Part shown: one piece after another, positions 1-10,066 of the stretch
How the letters are laid out: each line of letters begins with the position of its first letter
How positions within the stretch are numbered: the first letter of the stretch is position 1
Assembly (NCBI RefSeq): GCF_011075055.1
Contig: NC_058154.1
Span: 6,802,620-6,866,619 of the forward strand
DNA from: Mangifera indica
Taxonomy: Eukaryota > Streptophyta > Magnoliopsida > Sapindales > Anacardiaceae
DNA length: 64,000 nt
Reading direction: 5' to 3'
Translations under genes and position numbers: made by a program
Notes under the pieces: model-generated
Told to the model about the DNA's origin: nothing
What the model saw: the letters and a program-made list of their open reading frames with translations, nothing else
Database searches by the model: none

Positions 1-1060
1 CAGAAAATCATTCAGATATCGTGAAAATACGAATCGATATAACCTAAATCGGTGAAATCCAAAAAAACAGAAATGAAATTCGAATTATATACGTTGAAAT
101 ACCTTAAAGTGACGATAATTGAAAAATCGTTCGGAGATCATGAAAATACGATTCGATATATCCTGAAATGATGAAATTCGAAAAAACGGAGTTGCAATTC
201 GAATTCGATACGTTGAAATACCTCAAAGAGACGATACTCGAAAATTCATTCGAAAATCGTGAAAATATGAATCGATATATCCTAAAATGGTTAAATTCGA
301 AAAAACGAAAATGAAATTCGAATTCTATACGTTGAAATACCTTAAAGTGACGATACTCAGAAAATCATTCAGATATCATGAAAATACGAATCGATATAAC
401 CTAAAATGGTGAAATCCGAAAAAACGGAACTGAAATTCGAATTCTATACGTTGAAATACCTTAAAGTGACGATAATTGAAAATTCGTTCGGAGATCATGA
501 AAGTACGATTCGATATATCCTGAAATTGTGAAATTCGAAAAAATGGAGTTGCAATTCGAATTCGATACGTTGAAATACCTTAAAGTGACGATACTCAGAA
601 ATTCATTCGAAAATCGTGAAAATACGAATCGATATATCCTAAAATGGTTAAATTCGAAAAAACGGAAATGAAATTCAAATTATATACGTTGAAATACCTT
701 AAAGTGACGATAATTAAAAAATCGTTCGGAGATCATGAAAATACGATTCGATATATCCTGAAATGATGAAATTCGAAAAAACGGAGTTGCAATTCGAATT
801 CGATACGTTGAAATACCTCAAAGTGACGATACTCGAAAATTCATTCGGAAATCGTGAAATACGAATCGATATAACCTAAAATGGTGAAATCCGAAAAAAC
901 GAAACTGAAATTCGAATTCTATACGTTGAAATACTTTAAAGTGATGATACTTGGAAAATCATTCGAATATCGTGAAAATACGAATCGATATAACCTAAAA
1001 TGATGAAATCCAAAAAAACGGAACTGAAATTCGAATTCGGAAAAACGAAATTGAAATGAC
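1..1060 (-). repeat. About 119-bp tandem repeat array, nine monomers, truncated by window edge
   Basis: The landmark TACGTTGAAATACC recurs near 90, 209, 328, 447, 566, 685, 804 and 922, so the period is close to 119 bp. Each monomer also carries AATCGATATA and GAAATTCGAATT. Monomers fall into sub-types (GTTGCAATTCGAATTCG at 209, 566 and 804; GAAATTCGAATTATATACG or its variants elsewhere), which gives a partial dimer-like order. The array is cut by the window start. The reverse complement matches 55.1-55.64 kb, where the repeats border a Mutator-like element, so this is best read as the subterminal array of a second such element lying mostly to the left of the window. Confidence 0.9.
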
Positions 1061-1250
1061 GTCGTTACATCGTAAGTTGTGTCAAAAAACACCAAAATTT
1101 GAAAAATCAAATTTGAAATTTGAAAAATACATATAGAAAAACCTAAAATAGAAAAAACGGATATAAATTTCGAAAACTACACGATCAGAAACCGTGGATG
1201 AGAAAAATTTCCATTTAACCCCAAATGAAAATTCTTTAATTAAAAAGGTC
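1061..1250 (-). repeat. Flank of the 119-bp array, conserved with the MULE end at 54.93-55.11 kb
   Basis: The reverse complement of this stretch matches the sequence outside the array at about 54.93-55.11 kb: a GGGG(T/G)TAAATKG segment, a GTAGTYTT-rich segment, then ATATCC, then ACAAYKTACGATGTAA-like sequence. Order and spacing are kept in both places. This means that the flank and the satellite belong to one transposable unit rather than to a free satellite. It probably lies close to the outer end of the second element. Confidence 0.65.
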
Positions 1251-1361
1251 CAATGTTATATCCAAATTCCCATAAAACCCCCTTTGTTGTAATGAATCTC
1301 ATCAAGCTCTCCAGGATTTTAAAAAACCCAATTTACCCCCCAACTAAGCAGGAAAAGCACG

Positions 1362-1391
1362 CTGCCGTGGGAAATTCCGTTCCCACGGCAG
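1362..1391. repeat. Perfect palindrome, 12-bp arms, 6-bp loop
   Basis: CTGCCGTGGGAA at 1362-1373 and its exact reverse complement TTCCCACGGCAG at 1380-1391 enclose the loop ATTCCG. The same structure occurs in the second module copy, although the surrounding sequence has diverged. Confidence 0.9.
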
Positions 1392-1959
1392 ACTGCCGAT
1401 CCACATTTCAGCCAATTTCGGCCAATTTTTGGTCGTTTTGACCTCCGATTTTTGCATAAATCAAATCTACACTTTCTATAATATAAAACCCCTCAATCAA
1501 TTCAACAAAAACAACCAAAAATCCAAACATTTTAAGCAATATTCAAAGCGTAAACCCTAGAATTTCAAACCCAAAATTCTCATTCAAATCTCAATTATAT
1601 CAACAATAAATTGATCCAAACAAGATTTCGGGAGATATACTAACCTTCTTTGCCATTTTCGGTTGCCGGGAAGCTCCAAAATCGACGGAAATGACCTTCG
1701 CCGTGGGATTGACGTGGGAGGAGGAAATTTTTGCGATTTTTCGTGGAAAAGAACAGTAAAATCAGAGCTGCCGTGGGAAAATTTGCTTTGTATATAAAGG
1801 GGGGCAGGTTCGTAATTTCGCTTTTCCCACGACAACGTGCGAAATTTCAAAAAAACCCGACGTGGGCTAAGGATTTCCCCGACACCCCAATGTTTTAAAA
1901 AACCAGTTTACCCCCCCCCACAACCCATTGTTCATTAAACTGCCGTGGGAGAATTCGTC

Positions 1960-1989
1960 CTGCCGTGGGAAATTCCGTTCCCACGGCAG
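1960..1989. repeat. Second copy of the CTGCCGTGGGAA palindrome
   Basis: CTGCCGTGGGAA at 1960-1971, loop ATTCCG, TTCCCACGGCAG at 1978-1989. Arms and loop are identical to those at 1362-1391. A further half-site, CTGCCGTGGGAG, lies just upstream at 1940-1951. Confidence 0.9.
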
Positions 1990-2505
1990 ACTGCCGTTCC
2001 ATTCGGCAGCCAATTTCGGCCAATTTTTTGTCGTTTCGACCTCTGATTTTCACATAAATCAATTCTACATATTGTATAACATAAAACCCCTCAATCAATT
2101 CAACAAAAACAACCAAAAATTGAAACATTTTAAGCATTATTCAAACCGTAAACCCTAAAATTTCAAACCCAAAATTCTCAATCAAATCGCAATAATATGA
2201 GCAATAACTTGATCCAAACAAGATTACGGGAGATGTAATAACATTATTTTCCATTTTCGGTTGCCGAAAAGCAAGAAAATTGGCGGAAATGACGTTCGCC
2301 GTGGGATGTGGAAAAAATTCGAATTTTCTTTGAATTGCACAGTGAAAATTTGCTGTGTTTATATATGGGGGCAGTTTCGTCATTTCACAAAACATGGGCA
2401 TTTTTGCTTAAACCTGAATTTTTTGGGCAATTTCGCTTAGACCCCTTTAATTTTGCCTAGTTTTTAAAATTTCCCTTCTTTTTTATTCTAGACTAGAATC
2501 TAGCG

Positions 2506-2664
2506 ACTATATATATACACTGATGTCGATCACTGATCAAAACATTCCTCGATGTTCTAACCCCTCAGATTTGAATAAGAGCATCCTCGCTCCTTCCCTT
2601 CAATCTCCCTTTCATTTTCTCTCTCTCCAGCCACTTCACCTTTCAGCCTTTCTCTTCTCTTCTT
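2506..2664 (+). promoter_or_regulatory. Probable core promoter and pyrimidine-rich leader of the TRM-like gene
   Basis: A TATA-like run (CTATATATATACAC, about 2507-2520) is followed from about 2580 to 2664 by a strongly CT-rich stretch (TTTCATTTTCTCTCTCTCC and similar). This is typical of plant 5' untranslated leaders. The predicted start codon is about 280 bp downstream of the TATA run. The assignment rests on position and composition only. Confidence 0.5.
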
Positions 2665-2796
2665 GCTAATTCATTCTCAGTTTGACGTTGAATCCTCTTA
2701 AACATTGTCGTCGTCTTTCATGGTGCTGAAAATTTTATCTACTTGATAAAAAGAAAAAGTTTCACCTTTGTTTTATTTGATATATTTCTTGTGATG

Positions 2797-5742
2797 ATGG
2801 CACAGAAACACTTACACGAGCTTCTACAAGAAGATCAAGAACCGTTCGAACTCAAGAACTACATTGCTGACAGGCGTTGTCAACTCAAAGGACCATCGCC
2901 AAATACTCAGTTACAGCTCAAGAAACGTAAACCCATTTCACAAAAATCAAAATTTCCTTCAAATTTTTGCCAGAATGCTTGTTTTTTCTCCTTTCATGAC
3001 GAGCCAGAGCCCAGAAAATCTCCGCCTTTTGAATTTCCATCTCCTGTTAAAAGCCCTTGTAGAAGTCCTAACAATATGTTTCCTCATCTCCCGGCAAGAA
3101 CCGCTGCTTTGCTTCTTGAAGCGGCTCTTAGGATTCAGAAACAAAAATCTCAAAACAAAAACAGCAGTGTTGGTTTATTTGGGTCCATAAAGAAAAAACT
3201 CAAGCATGGAATTGGAACGAGGAAGCGTGAAAGCTCTTCTGAAGGTAATACGCTCTCAGTTAGGGATAATCTGAGATGGGATTCGAAGATTAAGCAAGTT
3301 AAAGAACAAATGATGCGTGTGAAGGACAAAAGTGCTTTTAAGGTAAGAACAAATGGGAGAGGCAGCAGTGCGGCTTGGTCTGAAAGTAATAAAGACAATC
3401 AATCTTTAGATTTGGATTTAGATACCTCATGTAGTAGTCAGTTGTCCGAGAATTTCGAAAAAGAGGTTGAATTTGATTGCAATGAAAAAGAAAACATAGA
3501 TTTTGCTTCTTGTGAGAAGCACTTCTGCGAAAGCCCTTTTAGTTTTGTGCTCCAAAGAAGTCCTTCCTCCGGTAGCCGGACGCCGGATTTCTCGTCGCCG
3601 GCAACATTCCCTAGTCGCCTCACCCACTCAAGAGAGGTTTGTCTTTTTATGTCTTGTTTAATCTTGTATTTATATTAAATTGTTATTAATATTCATTATG
3701 AACGAGTGCACCCGTGAGCCAGCTGACTGAGTTTGTCGTGTTTGAAATGTCGGCAATGCCGTCACTTTCTGCAAATTCGGCCGGAATGTTTGTTTAAATG
3801 ACTAATATGCCCTACAGTTTTATTACCGACTTAATGAAATGTATACTGCTTCCTTAAAGGGTTAGACAAGTCATTTGCTTATTTGTCTTCTCGCTTCTTT
3901 TCTATTTATCATGCAGTGTACTTCTGATCACGTCTCTGCCAAGCAATTCTGTTTTTAAAGAGGGCTTAGAAAATTATTTTCTAAATGAAGACAAAACGAT
4001 TTTGTATTTTCAGTTGATTTCTTATAAGAGTAAATTGCAAAAATTCGGTGGTTGTTTTGATAATTCGAATAAAAGTCAACAACGCAACAAACTATGAGAC
4101 TCATTCTTAACAAATTCAACAATAATGATCAATTTTAAAGGACACCATTTATAACAACTATTTAATCTTGGTTTGTTATAATTATAATTATATTTATATC
4201 CCCCAATTGGAGCAATGTCTTAATCAAAGCGTGTAATAAATGTTCAATAGGACAAAGAGAGTAATCATCAGGAGATTGAGGTGTTAAAGAAATTCCAAGT
4301 AGGAGCAGAAGAGAAAGAGGGAGAAGAAGAAGAAGAAGAAGAAAAGGAACAATGCAGTCCTGTATCAGTACTGGACCCTCCATTTGAGGACAATGATGAA
4401 GGAAATGACGATGAAGATGAAGATGAAGATGATGATGACCATGTTGATATGGAATGCAGCTATGCTCTTGTACAGAGTAAGTTACAATCGCAAACATATT
4501 ACTTTAATGTATTTTGTACTCTTTGCTAGTTAGTTGTGTTGTCTTTATCATACTTGTGTTTGTTTAACATATATGTGGTAGGATGATCTTATTAGTTGTT
4601 GATCTTTCAACATAAATAAATAAATAATGACAGGGATCATGAAATTTGTGGGATTGTTGCACAATCTTGAAATGAAGGTAACAGTGTTCATCAATAACTT
4701 GAGATATGACCTACTAATAACTTTGAAGTTAGGGGGGTCTCTCTGTCATAACTCTGCTAGTACACTTCTATTATTGGACTGTCTGAACATTGTCCCAAAT
4801 TAAATTTTTTCCTTTTTCTTTATGGTAAAGTAATCTTTTTACTGGGTTTTGAACTGATGTCTTTTCTAGTCTGCTGTATTTGCAAGGGCAAAAGAGCTGA
4901 ATTATTACCCAGTGGGTGTATAAACTAACCATTCTAGCATAAATTCATAGCTCTGATTCGGGCATTGAAGCATATTTCATTGTACCCAATTCTTGACTGA
5001 AATTAAATATTGGAGTGAGAAGAGGACTGGTCAATTGAACTGAGACTGAAAACTAAGCTTCAAGATATGAATTTATTTGGTTTGAATTAGATGTGCTTTA
5101 ATAACATTAATGGTACCACATCATTCATGTTTGTAGTTAAACATTATGCTTATTCTGATTGATTTTTTTCTTCTGTTTGTTATATTTACAGGAACGAAGC
5201 AGCAACTATTGCACAAACTTCATAGGTTTGAAAGACTTGCAGAGTTGGATCCTATCAAACTCGAGAAAAGAATGCTGAAACAAAAGGATGATGAAAATGA
5301 CTATGATATCTATGAGCTAGATGGGGCAGAGGAAAATGAAGATTATGAAATAGAGTCCAGCGAGGGAGAAAAAAATATTGATGAATTTGTTAAAGAAGTT
5401 TCCACCAAATTCAGCTTCAATAACGTGCATCAAATTCCTGACGCGATGAAGAGATTGGTGATAGATATAGTCACGGAGGAAGAAAAAGAAGATAATTGTT
5501 GTGTCAACAGAGAAGTAATAGGGAAGAGGGTTTGTCGAAGGTTGGAGTTGCGGAAAGAAAATGAATCAAACACCATTGAGATGATGGTGGAAGAAGAGCT
5601 TAGAAGAGAGGTTGATGATTGGAATAAATATAAGGAGCAGGTAGGAGAAACAACAACAGAGATTGAAATTGCTATACTTGGATTATTGATAGAGGAATTA
5701 TCAGAGGAGCTTGGTGATTTCAACAAGTTCGTGGTTATCTAA
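2797..5742 (+). CDS. TRM27/TRM28-like protein (TON1 recruiting motif family), three exons
   Basis: Exons are 2797-3636, 4272-4476 and 5192-5742, giving 531 residues. Both introns have GT...AG ends (GTTTGT...ATCATCAG, phase 0; GTAAGT...TTTACAG, phase 1), and the joins restore one frame. The start follows MAQKHLHELLQEDQEPF; an adjacent ATG at 2794 and an in-frame ATG at 2743 are possible alternatives. Visible blocks: the N-terminal block with KNYIADRRCQLK; HLPARTAALLLEAALR (about 94-110); a Lys-rich stretch (about 125-145); a SPFSF...RSPSSGSRTPDFSSP Ser/Pro block near 257; a very acidic exon 2 (281-349); LHRFERLAELDPIKLEKRM (about 357-375); and a C-terminal helix AILGLLIEELSEEL. From memory these blocks match plant TRM27/TRM28-type proteins, sometimes mislabelled SETD1B-like. 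Known TRM proteins recruit TON1 to cortical microtubules; that role is inferred here. The gene lacks stops or frameshifts and appears intact. Confidence 0.8.
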
Positions 5743-6600
5743 TTTAGCTTTTGATTAGCATTTCTATTAATTTTGTTCTGCGTATGACACGTATAATTAA
5801 TGGTGGTCCTTAATATATTAAAAATTTAAGTTTTCACTTAATCTTCCTTTTTTCAGTCTCTTTCAATTTACAAAAGAATAATTATTTCAGGTCAATGCAC
5901 AAGTTCTCATCCTCTGAATTTTAAAATATTGTATTTATTATTCTTAATTATTCTATTTTTAAAAAATTTATTATTTACCTTTAAAAGCGATAAAATTACA
6001 CTAGAAATGTGGGCTCTGGTTGGATCGCATAAACTAAAGTATGATTTTATCGAATTAGGACAAATAACACTTAATTTGCTGATGTGATTGTGGCTGCCAT
6101 CTAGTGCCATCTAACGGTTGGAATTGCAACAAAGTTATAATCAACAAATAAATTATCGAATAAGACACAACTTGAAAAGTAATTGAATCTGTATGCGTAT
6201 GTAATGGACAACTTCTATGCTGTAATTAATTTACATAACGTTTATTAATTATTAATTTGAGAAATAGGCAGTGATGGGACAATCCATCTACCGTTGCATT
6301 GTATGAGGACATGCGAGCCATTGAAGAGTATTAACAACGTCCACTAATGTGTTATTTTATTTGAATGTTTAGGATTTAAGCATGATTACTAAGAGGAAAC
6401 TTACAAAATATACATTCATCAGCTGTCAATGAGTGTTACCACCACATAAAGTTGATTAGAGCTAAATCTGGCATTACAGTTTACTCCCAAAACGTTCAAC
6501 TGTACCAGAAATTGCAGCCGAACCTAATCTCAATTTGGTGCTATTTTAAAGGTTCAAGCGAGGTTCAGTATTATATTTTACTCAATAAATCTACTGAACT
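4949..6600 (+). repeat. Parental segment of a 1.65-kb duplication (intron 2, exon 3 and 3' flank of the TRM-like gene)
   Basis: From AGCTCTGATTCGGGCATT at 4949 to about 6600 this region is collinear with 20361-22083. Shared landmarks include the intron 2 acceptor, most of exon 3, GCCATCTARYGGTTGGAAT, GAGAAATAGGCAGTGATGGG and CTCCCAAAACGTTCAACTG. The non-coding 3' flank (5743-6600) contains no other gene I can recognise. The copy is about 14 kb away in the same orientation. Confidence 0.9.
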
Positions 6601-8039
6601 CTCCATAAACCTATTTGAATGATAGTTTTCAATAAAGTAAACTATACTATAATTATATTATATCAGGTTTGAAGTGAAGACTTAGTCAATAGATAGAAAA
6701 TTAATTAACGTCCTATTAAGGTTTGATAAACCACATGATTTATACTAATGTTGTCTATCCAAATCATAATTTTTAAGTGTATTAAATTTATCTTTATTGA
6801 TCACTTAAACCTATTTGTAAACTATCATTAAACTATTTAATTATTTAATTTTATTAAACCAAACTCATGACTAATGTTAGCCCACATTAAGGAAAATTCT
6901 AACATTCTTCCACTTAAATAACATTAATTTTTTTTATTTTATTTTAAGAAAAAAAATTTTGGCTCCCCGGTAATCAATATTTTAACTTTAAATGACAACT
7001 ATTTTAGAAAACAAAATAAAATATGATCATCATAATAAACAATTCAGTTAATGTGATTATCAATAACGAATCAAGACATACTTATGTTCTTTATCGACAT
7101 AAGATTGTCCATGATCATAATTATTAATAGTTAAATCAACACGAATCAAATATGAAAGTGTGATAGAAATAACACCCAATAGGTGATCATAAACAGTGTT
7201 ATGTCTTTGTCAATTGTCTTTGTGAATTCTCTTTAACCTTTATATTTCAAAAGAAACAAGAGAAATTGTTTTGTTTCCAACACAACATGAATGTTTCAAC
7301 CTTACGCGAGACTCACGAAATATACACATATAACTGTCATACTCAAAAGAAACATTATCTTGAGACACATATTGTACAATAACAGTTTATATGCGTATAT
7401 ATCCATTAGAAATAAGTATGTTAATATGATCATGATCAATAAATAAATATCAACAAATAACAATATAAAACTCCCAATAACCTTAAATATAAAAAAAACC
7501 CTAAACACTTTCACATTTTCAACATGAATTAATGGGTTATAGGTTTTATTCCTTTGGTTAAGAGCTTAACCTTTATCAACTCTATATTTTTATACTTTAC
7601 CCTAATGTCTTATTTTTTTATGAAGTTTGTGACTGTAACTTATTTTATTTATGTATGTATCAATCTATTAGTGGTCTTTAACCTAAAACTGCATAATTAC
7701 CATAGTAAATAAAGTTGACACCAAGTAGTTAAACCAGGTAATCATTCAACCACATACCTAAGAAGTTGCCTTATAGTAAACTGCAAATTCAATGTCTATG
7801 ATTAAGGATATTGCTAATGACTATTTAATGCTCTTCTAAGATATGTCCTATTGAATGAGTATAATAATATATTTGAAATGGATTTTACATAACTTTTACA
7901 ACCACCAAAACTTAATCTTTTGTAAACATCTCATTACCTTTCAAGCAACAACCAAATAATCAAAACTTTTATTTGAGAGGTAAAGATTAAAAACCTTAAA
8001 CGCAAAAATTATTTTAGCTTGTGCATACTTGTCCATTTA
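6601..8039. other. AT-rich intergenic stretch, no gene recognised
   Basis: This stretch contains only short accidental frames. Wording such as CTAACATTCTTCCACTTAAATAAC near 6900 resembles leftovers of LTR retrotransposons, but no ends, coding domain or repeat partner could be found within the window. Confidence 0.5.
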
Positions 8040-10048
8040 TGAAACACCCCTCTTTAGGTACATAATTCTATTCAAAATATGTATCCCAAGAGACGTGTTA
8101 ATTTAAAACGTTTCTCAAAACATTTGCAGTAGTAAAACAAATGCATGATATTTAATTAAAATCGCACAATCCCTAAAAGTGTAATTATTGAATTAAACAT
8201 CATTACAAATATCATTTAATCTAGTGTTTGAAGGAAAACCCAATGGAAAAAAGAAATTACTCCATATATCCCGTGTAAATATAACAAATAACAAGGTCCA
8301 CATAGGTAAATATCCAAAATGCCCTCCGCTCATGCAATATCCTAGGATAACTCGCTAGTTTTGCCATTGCCCCATTGCTTCACAATCCTGTCTACAAAAT
8401 CACAAAGGAACACGATGAGTAAAACACACTCAATAAGTATGTAAACACACAACAAAATAATACATAATAATTTTAAGGTGTTCCATATCCAATCATGTTG
8501 CAGTATTTCAAATGTTTCTCTAACATCCTAAATGTCCACTTGAATATCTTAACACCTTGTGTCGAATCTCTGATAACAATGTCATCCCCAATGACTCATA
8601 TTGAATGATGTATATTAGTGTATCGGACGCTTAGTGAAAACATATGACATCCTTAATGTTATCTATAAGGTGTAGCAGTAGAAACATTGATTGGGCTTTG
8701 GGCTGAAGTCACACAGACTATCCCGATGCTTTAATAGCCACATTGCACACAACTCGTGGCATGATCACATCACATATAGCTTCGTGATAAATCATATTGC
8801 ACATAGCTTAGTGATAAATCATATTGCACATAACTTAGTGATAAGTCACACTACTTATAGCTCAATGACAAGTCATTTTGCACATAGTTTGGTGACCCTT
8901 AGTGGAGTAACCACACCACACATAGCTTGGTGGTGAGAATAAGATAACCCATCATTTCAGTTTCAACTTGGAATCACTTCAGTCTAGGTTTGTGTCGTTG
9001 TCTATGTAGTCAAGCATGCTTATATTAACTTCTATCACATACAACCTTGGTTAGGGCTTTATCCTTTGTCCATCTCTTATTCATCCCTCTTAGAGGTAAA
9101 ACAGTCATTCCTATTGTTATACATAAACATTGCTAATATTTTAAACCTTCATTTCCATTTCCCCTAATTATACATGGGGGTATGTTTTTCATACATGGGG
9201 CTATATTGTTGGAACTACACGACATGTATACTACATACACAAGGGCATGCAACTTGGGTAGGATACATGGTTATATGCCTCGTGCCACATGGAAGTGTAC
9301 CCATCCCAAATTAAAACACCCATAGCTTAACCTAACATGGGAGTGAATTTCCCCAATTATACATAGTTGTGTACCTTTTATACATGTGGCTTAACCTAAC
9401 ACCACAAAAATAGACTTCTATGTTCATATGTATAATTTCATAATACAATAAACATTTACAATAATCTCACACTCCAAATTAACAAACCAGCGAGTCATAC
9501 ATCTTTATCAATATTTATAAGAATTATCAATTCAAGAAAAATATCCATTATCACGAACTCAAAGAAACATCATACTTACGTCATTTCCAAAGTTATAACA
9601 AGTTTTCACATGACAATGACTAATCCTACAATGATCTTCGTGTCCTTTGGCTCCAAGAATAGTCTAATCCTCTCAAGTATTTCTATTTGATTGAAAATGA
9701 GTTAAAACGCATTTGGATTCATTGTATTTTCACTGTATTTAGCGATGCACGACTATACACAATTGTGTATGCTGTTACACAATAATGGTAGTTTTCAAAA
9801 TCAATGTGAAATTGATCCTTGTCTAATATTCAAATGCATTGATTATGCTCATGCATGTAAGTCTCTAAACTTAGCCAAATTTCACGTATCACATAGGAAA
9901 AAACCATTTTATCCTTGCCATTACATATATGGGCGTGTGGCCTACCTATACGGTCATGTAACCCTAAAACCACATAGATACATTAAAAAAACATAAACAA
10001 AAAGGCAAAAAAACCAAAGTACCTTTTGACATACCTGTGGGTGTTACA
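8040..10048 (-). repeat. 3' LTR of element 1 (about 2.0 kb)
   Basis: It is collinear with 14804-17933: AGTGTAATTATTGAA, CAAAATGCCCTC, the 27-bp subrepeats, the TACACA...TGTGTA palindromes and GACCAAAGTACC. On the plus strand it ends with GGGTGTTACA at 10048, next to the polypurine tract. Confidence 0.85.
8733..8894. repeat. 27-bp tandem subrepeats inside the LTR, about six units
   Basis: Units vary around CATATTGCACATAGCTTAGT with GATAA at the joints. Read in one frame they give a nine-residue periodicity, which makes the open frame there an artefact of the repeat. The same motif, more diverged, is at about 16270-16440 in the 5' LTR and, in opposite sense, at about 51720-51850. Confidence 0.8.
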
Positions 10049-10066
10049 TTTCTCCCTTTTAAAAGA
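10049..10066 (-). other. Polypurine tract of element 1
   Basis: On the minus strand this reads AAAAGGGAGAAA immediately before the 3' LTR start TGTAACACC. It matches the clearer tract at 50333-50349 of the plus-strand element. Confidence 0.8.

Larger units (their letters stand above)
1300..2400. repeat. Tandem duplication of a CCGTGGGA-rich module (copy 1 about 1300-1860, copy 2 about 1861-2400)
   Basis: Two head-to-tail copies share nearly every block in the same order: TTTACCCCCC, the CTGCCGTGGGAA palindrome, CCAATTTCGGCCAATTTTT, AAAACCCCTCAATCAATTC, AACCCTARAATTTCAAACCC, TTGATCCAAACAAGATT, CCATTTTCGGTTGCCG, CGCCGTGGGAT, then TATATAWRGGGGG. Short open frames cross it on both strands, but they are not conserved between copies and I take them as chance. 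The copies end with a TATA-like stretch (1791-1800 and 2359-2368), so the module could be a promoter-bearing fragment or a non-autonomous repeat. It lies directly upstream of the TRM-like gene. Confidence 0.8.

Noticed and set aside
919..1110. Open frame on the minus strand within the 119-bp array
   Set aside because: Its Phe-rich repeated peptide is simply the translation of the satellite monomers; no gene signal.
1584..2401. Open frames on both strands in the CCGTGGGA modules
   Set aside because: The frames differ between the two copies and have no familiar domain; the DNA repeat itself is the conserved feature.
4162..4497. Long minus-strand frame rich in His and Leu opposite exon 2
   Set aside because: It is the shadow of the GAA/GAT-rich acidic exon of the TRM-like gene.
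4622..4680. Possible extra exon in intron 2 of the TRM-like gene (after ATGACAG)
   Set aside because: Joining exon 2 directly to 5192 gives the correct phase and an uninterrupted family-like protein; the extra piece would disturb it.
8691..8936. Plus-strand frame with nine-residue repeats
   Set aside because: Produced by 27-bp tandem subrepeats of an LTR; the partner LTR does not keep the frame.
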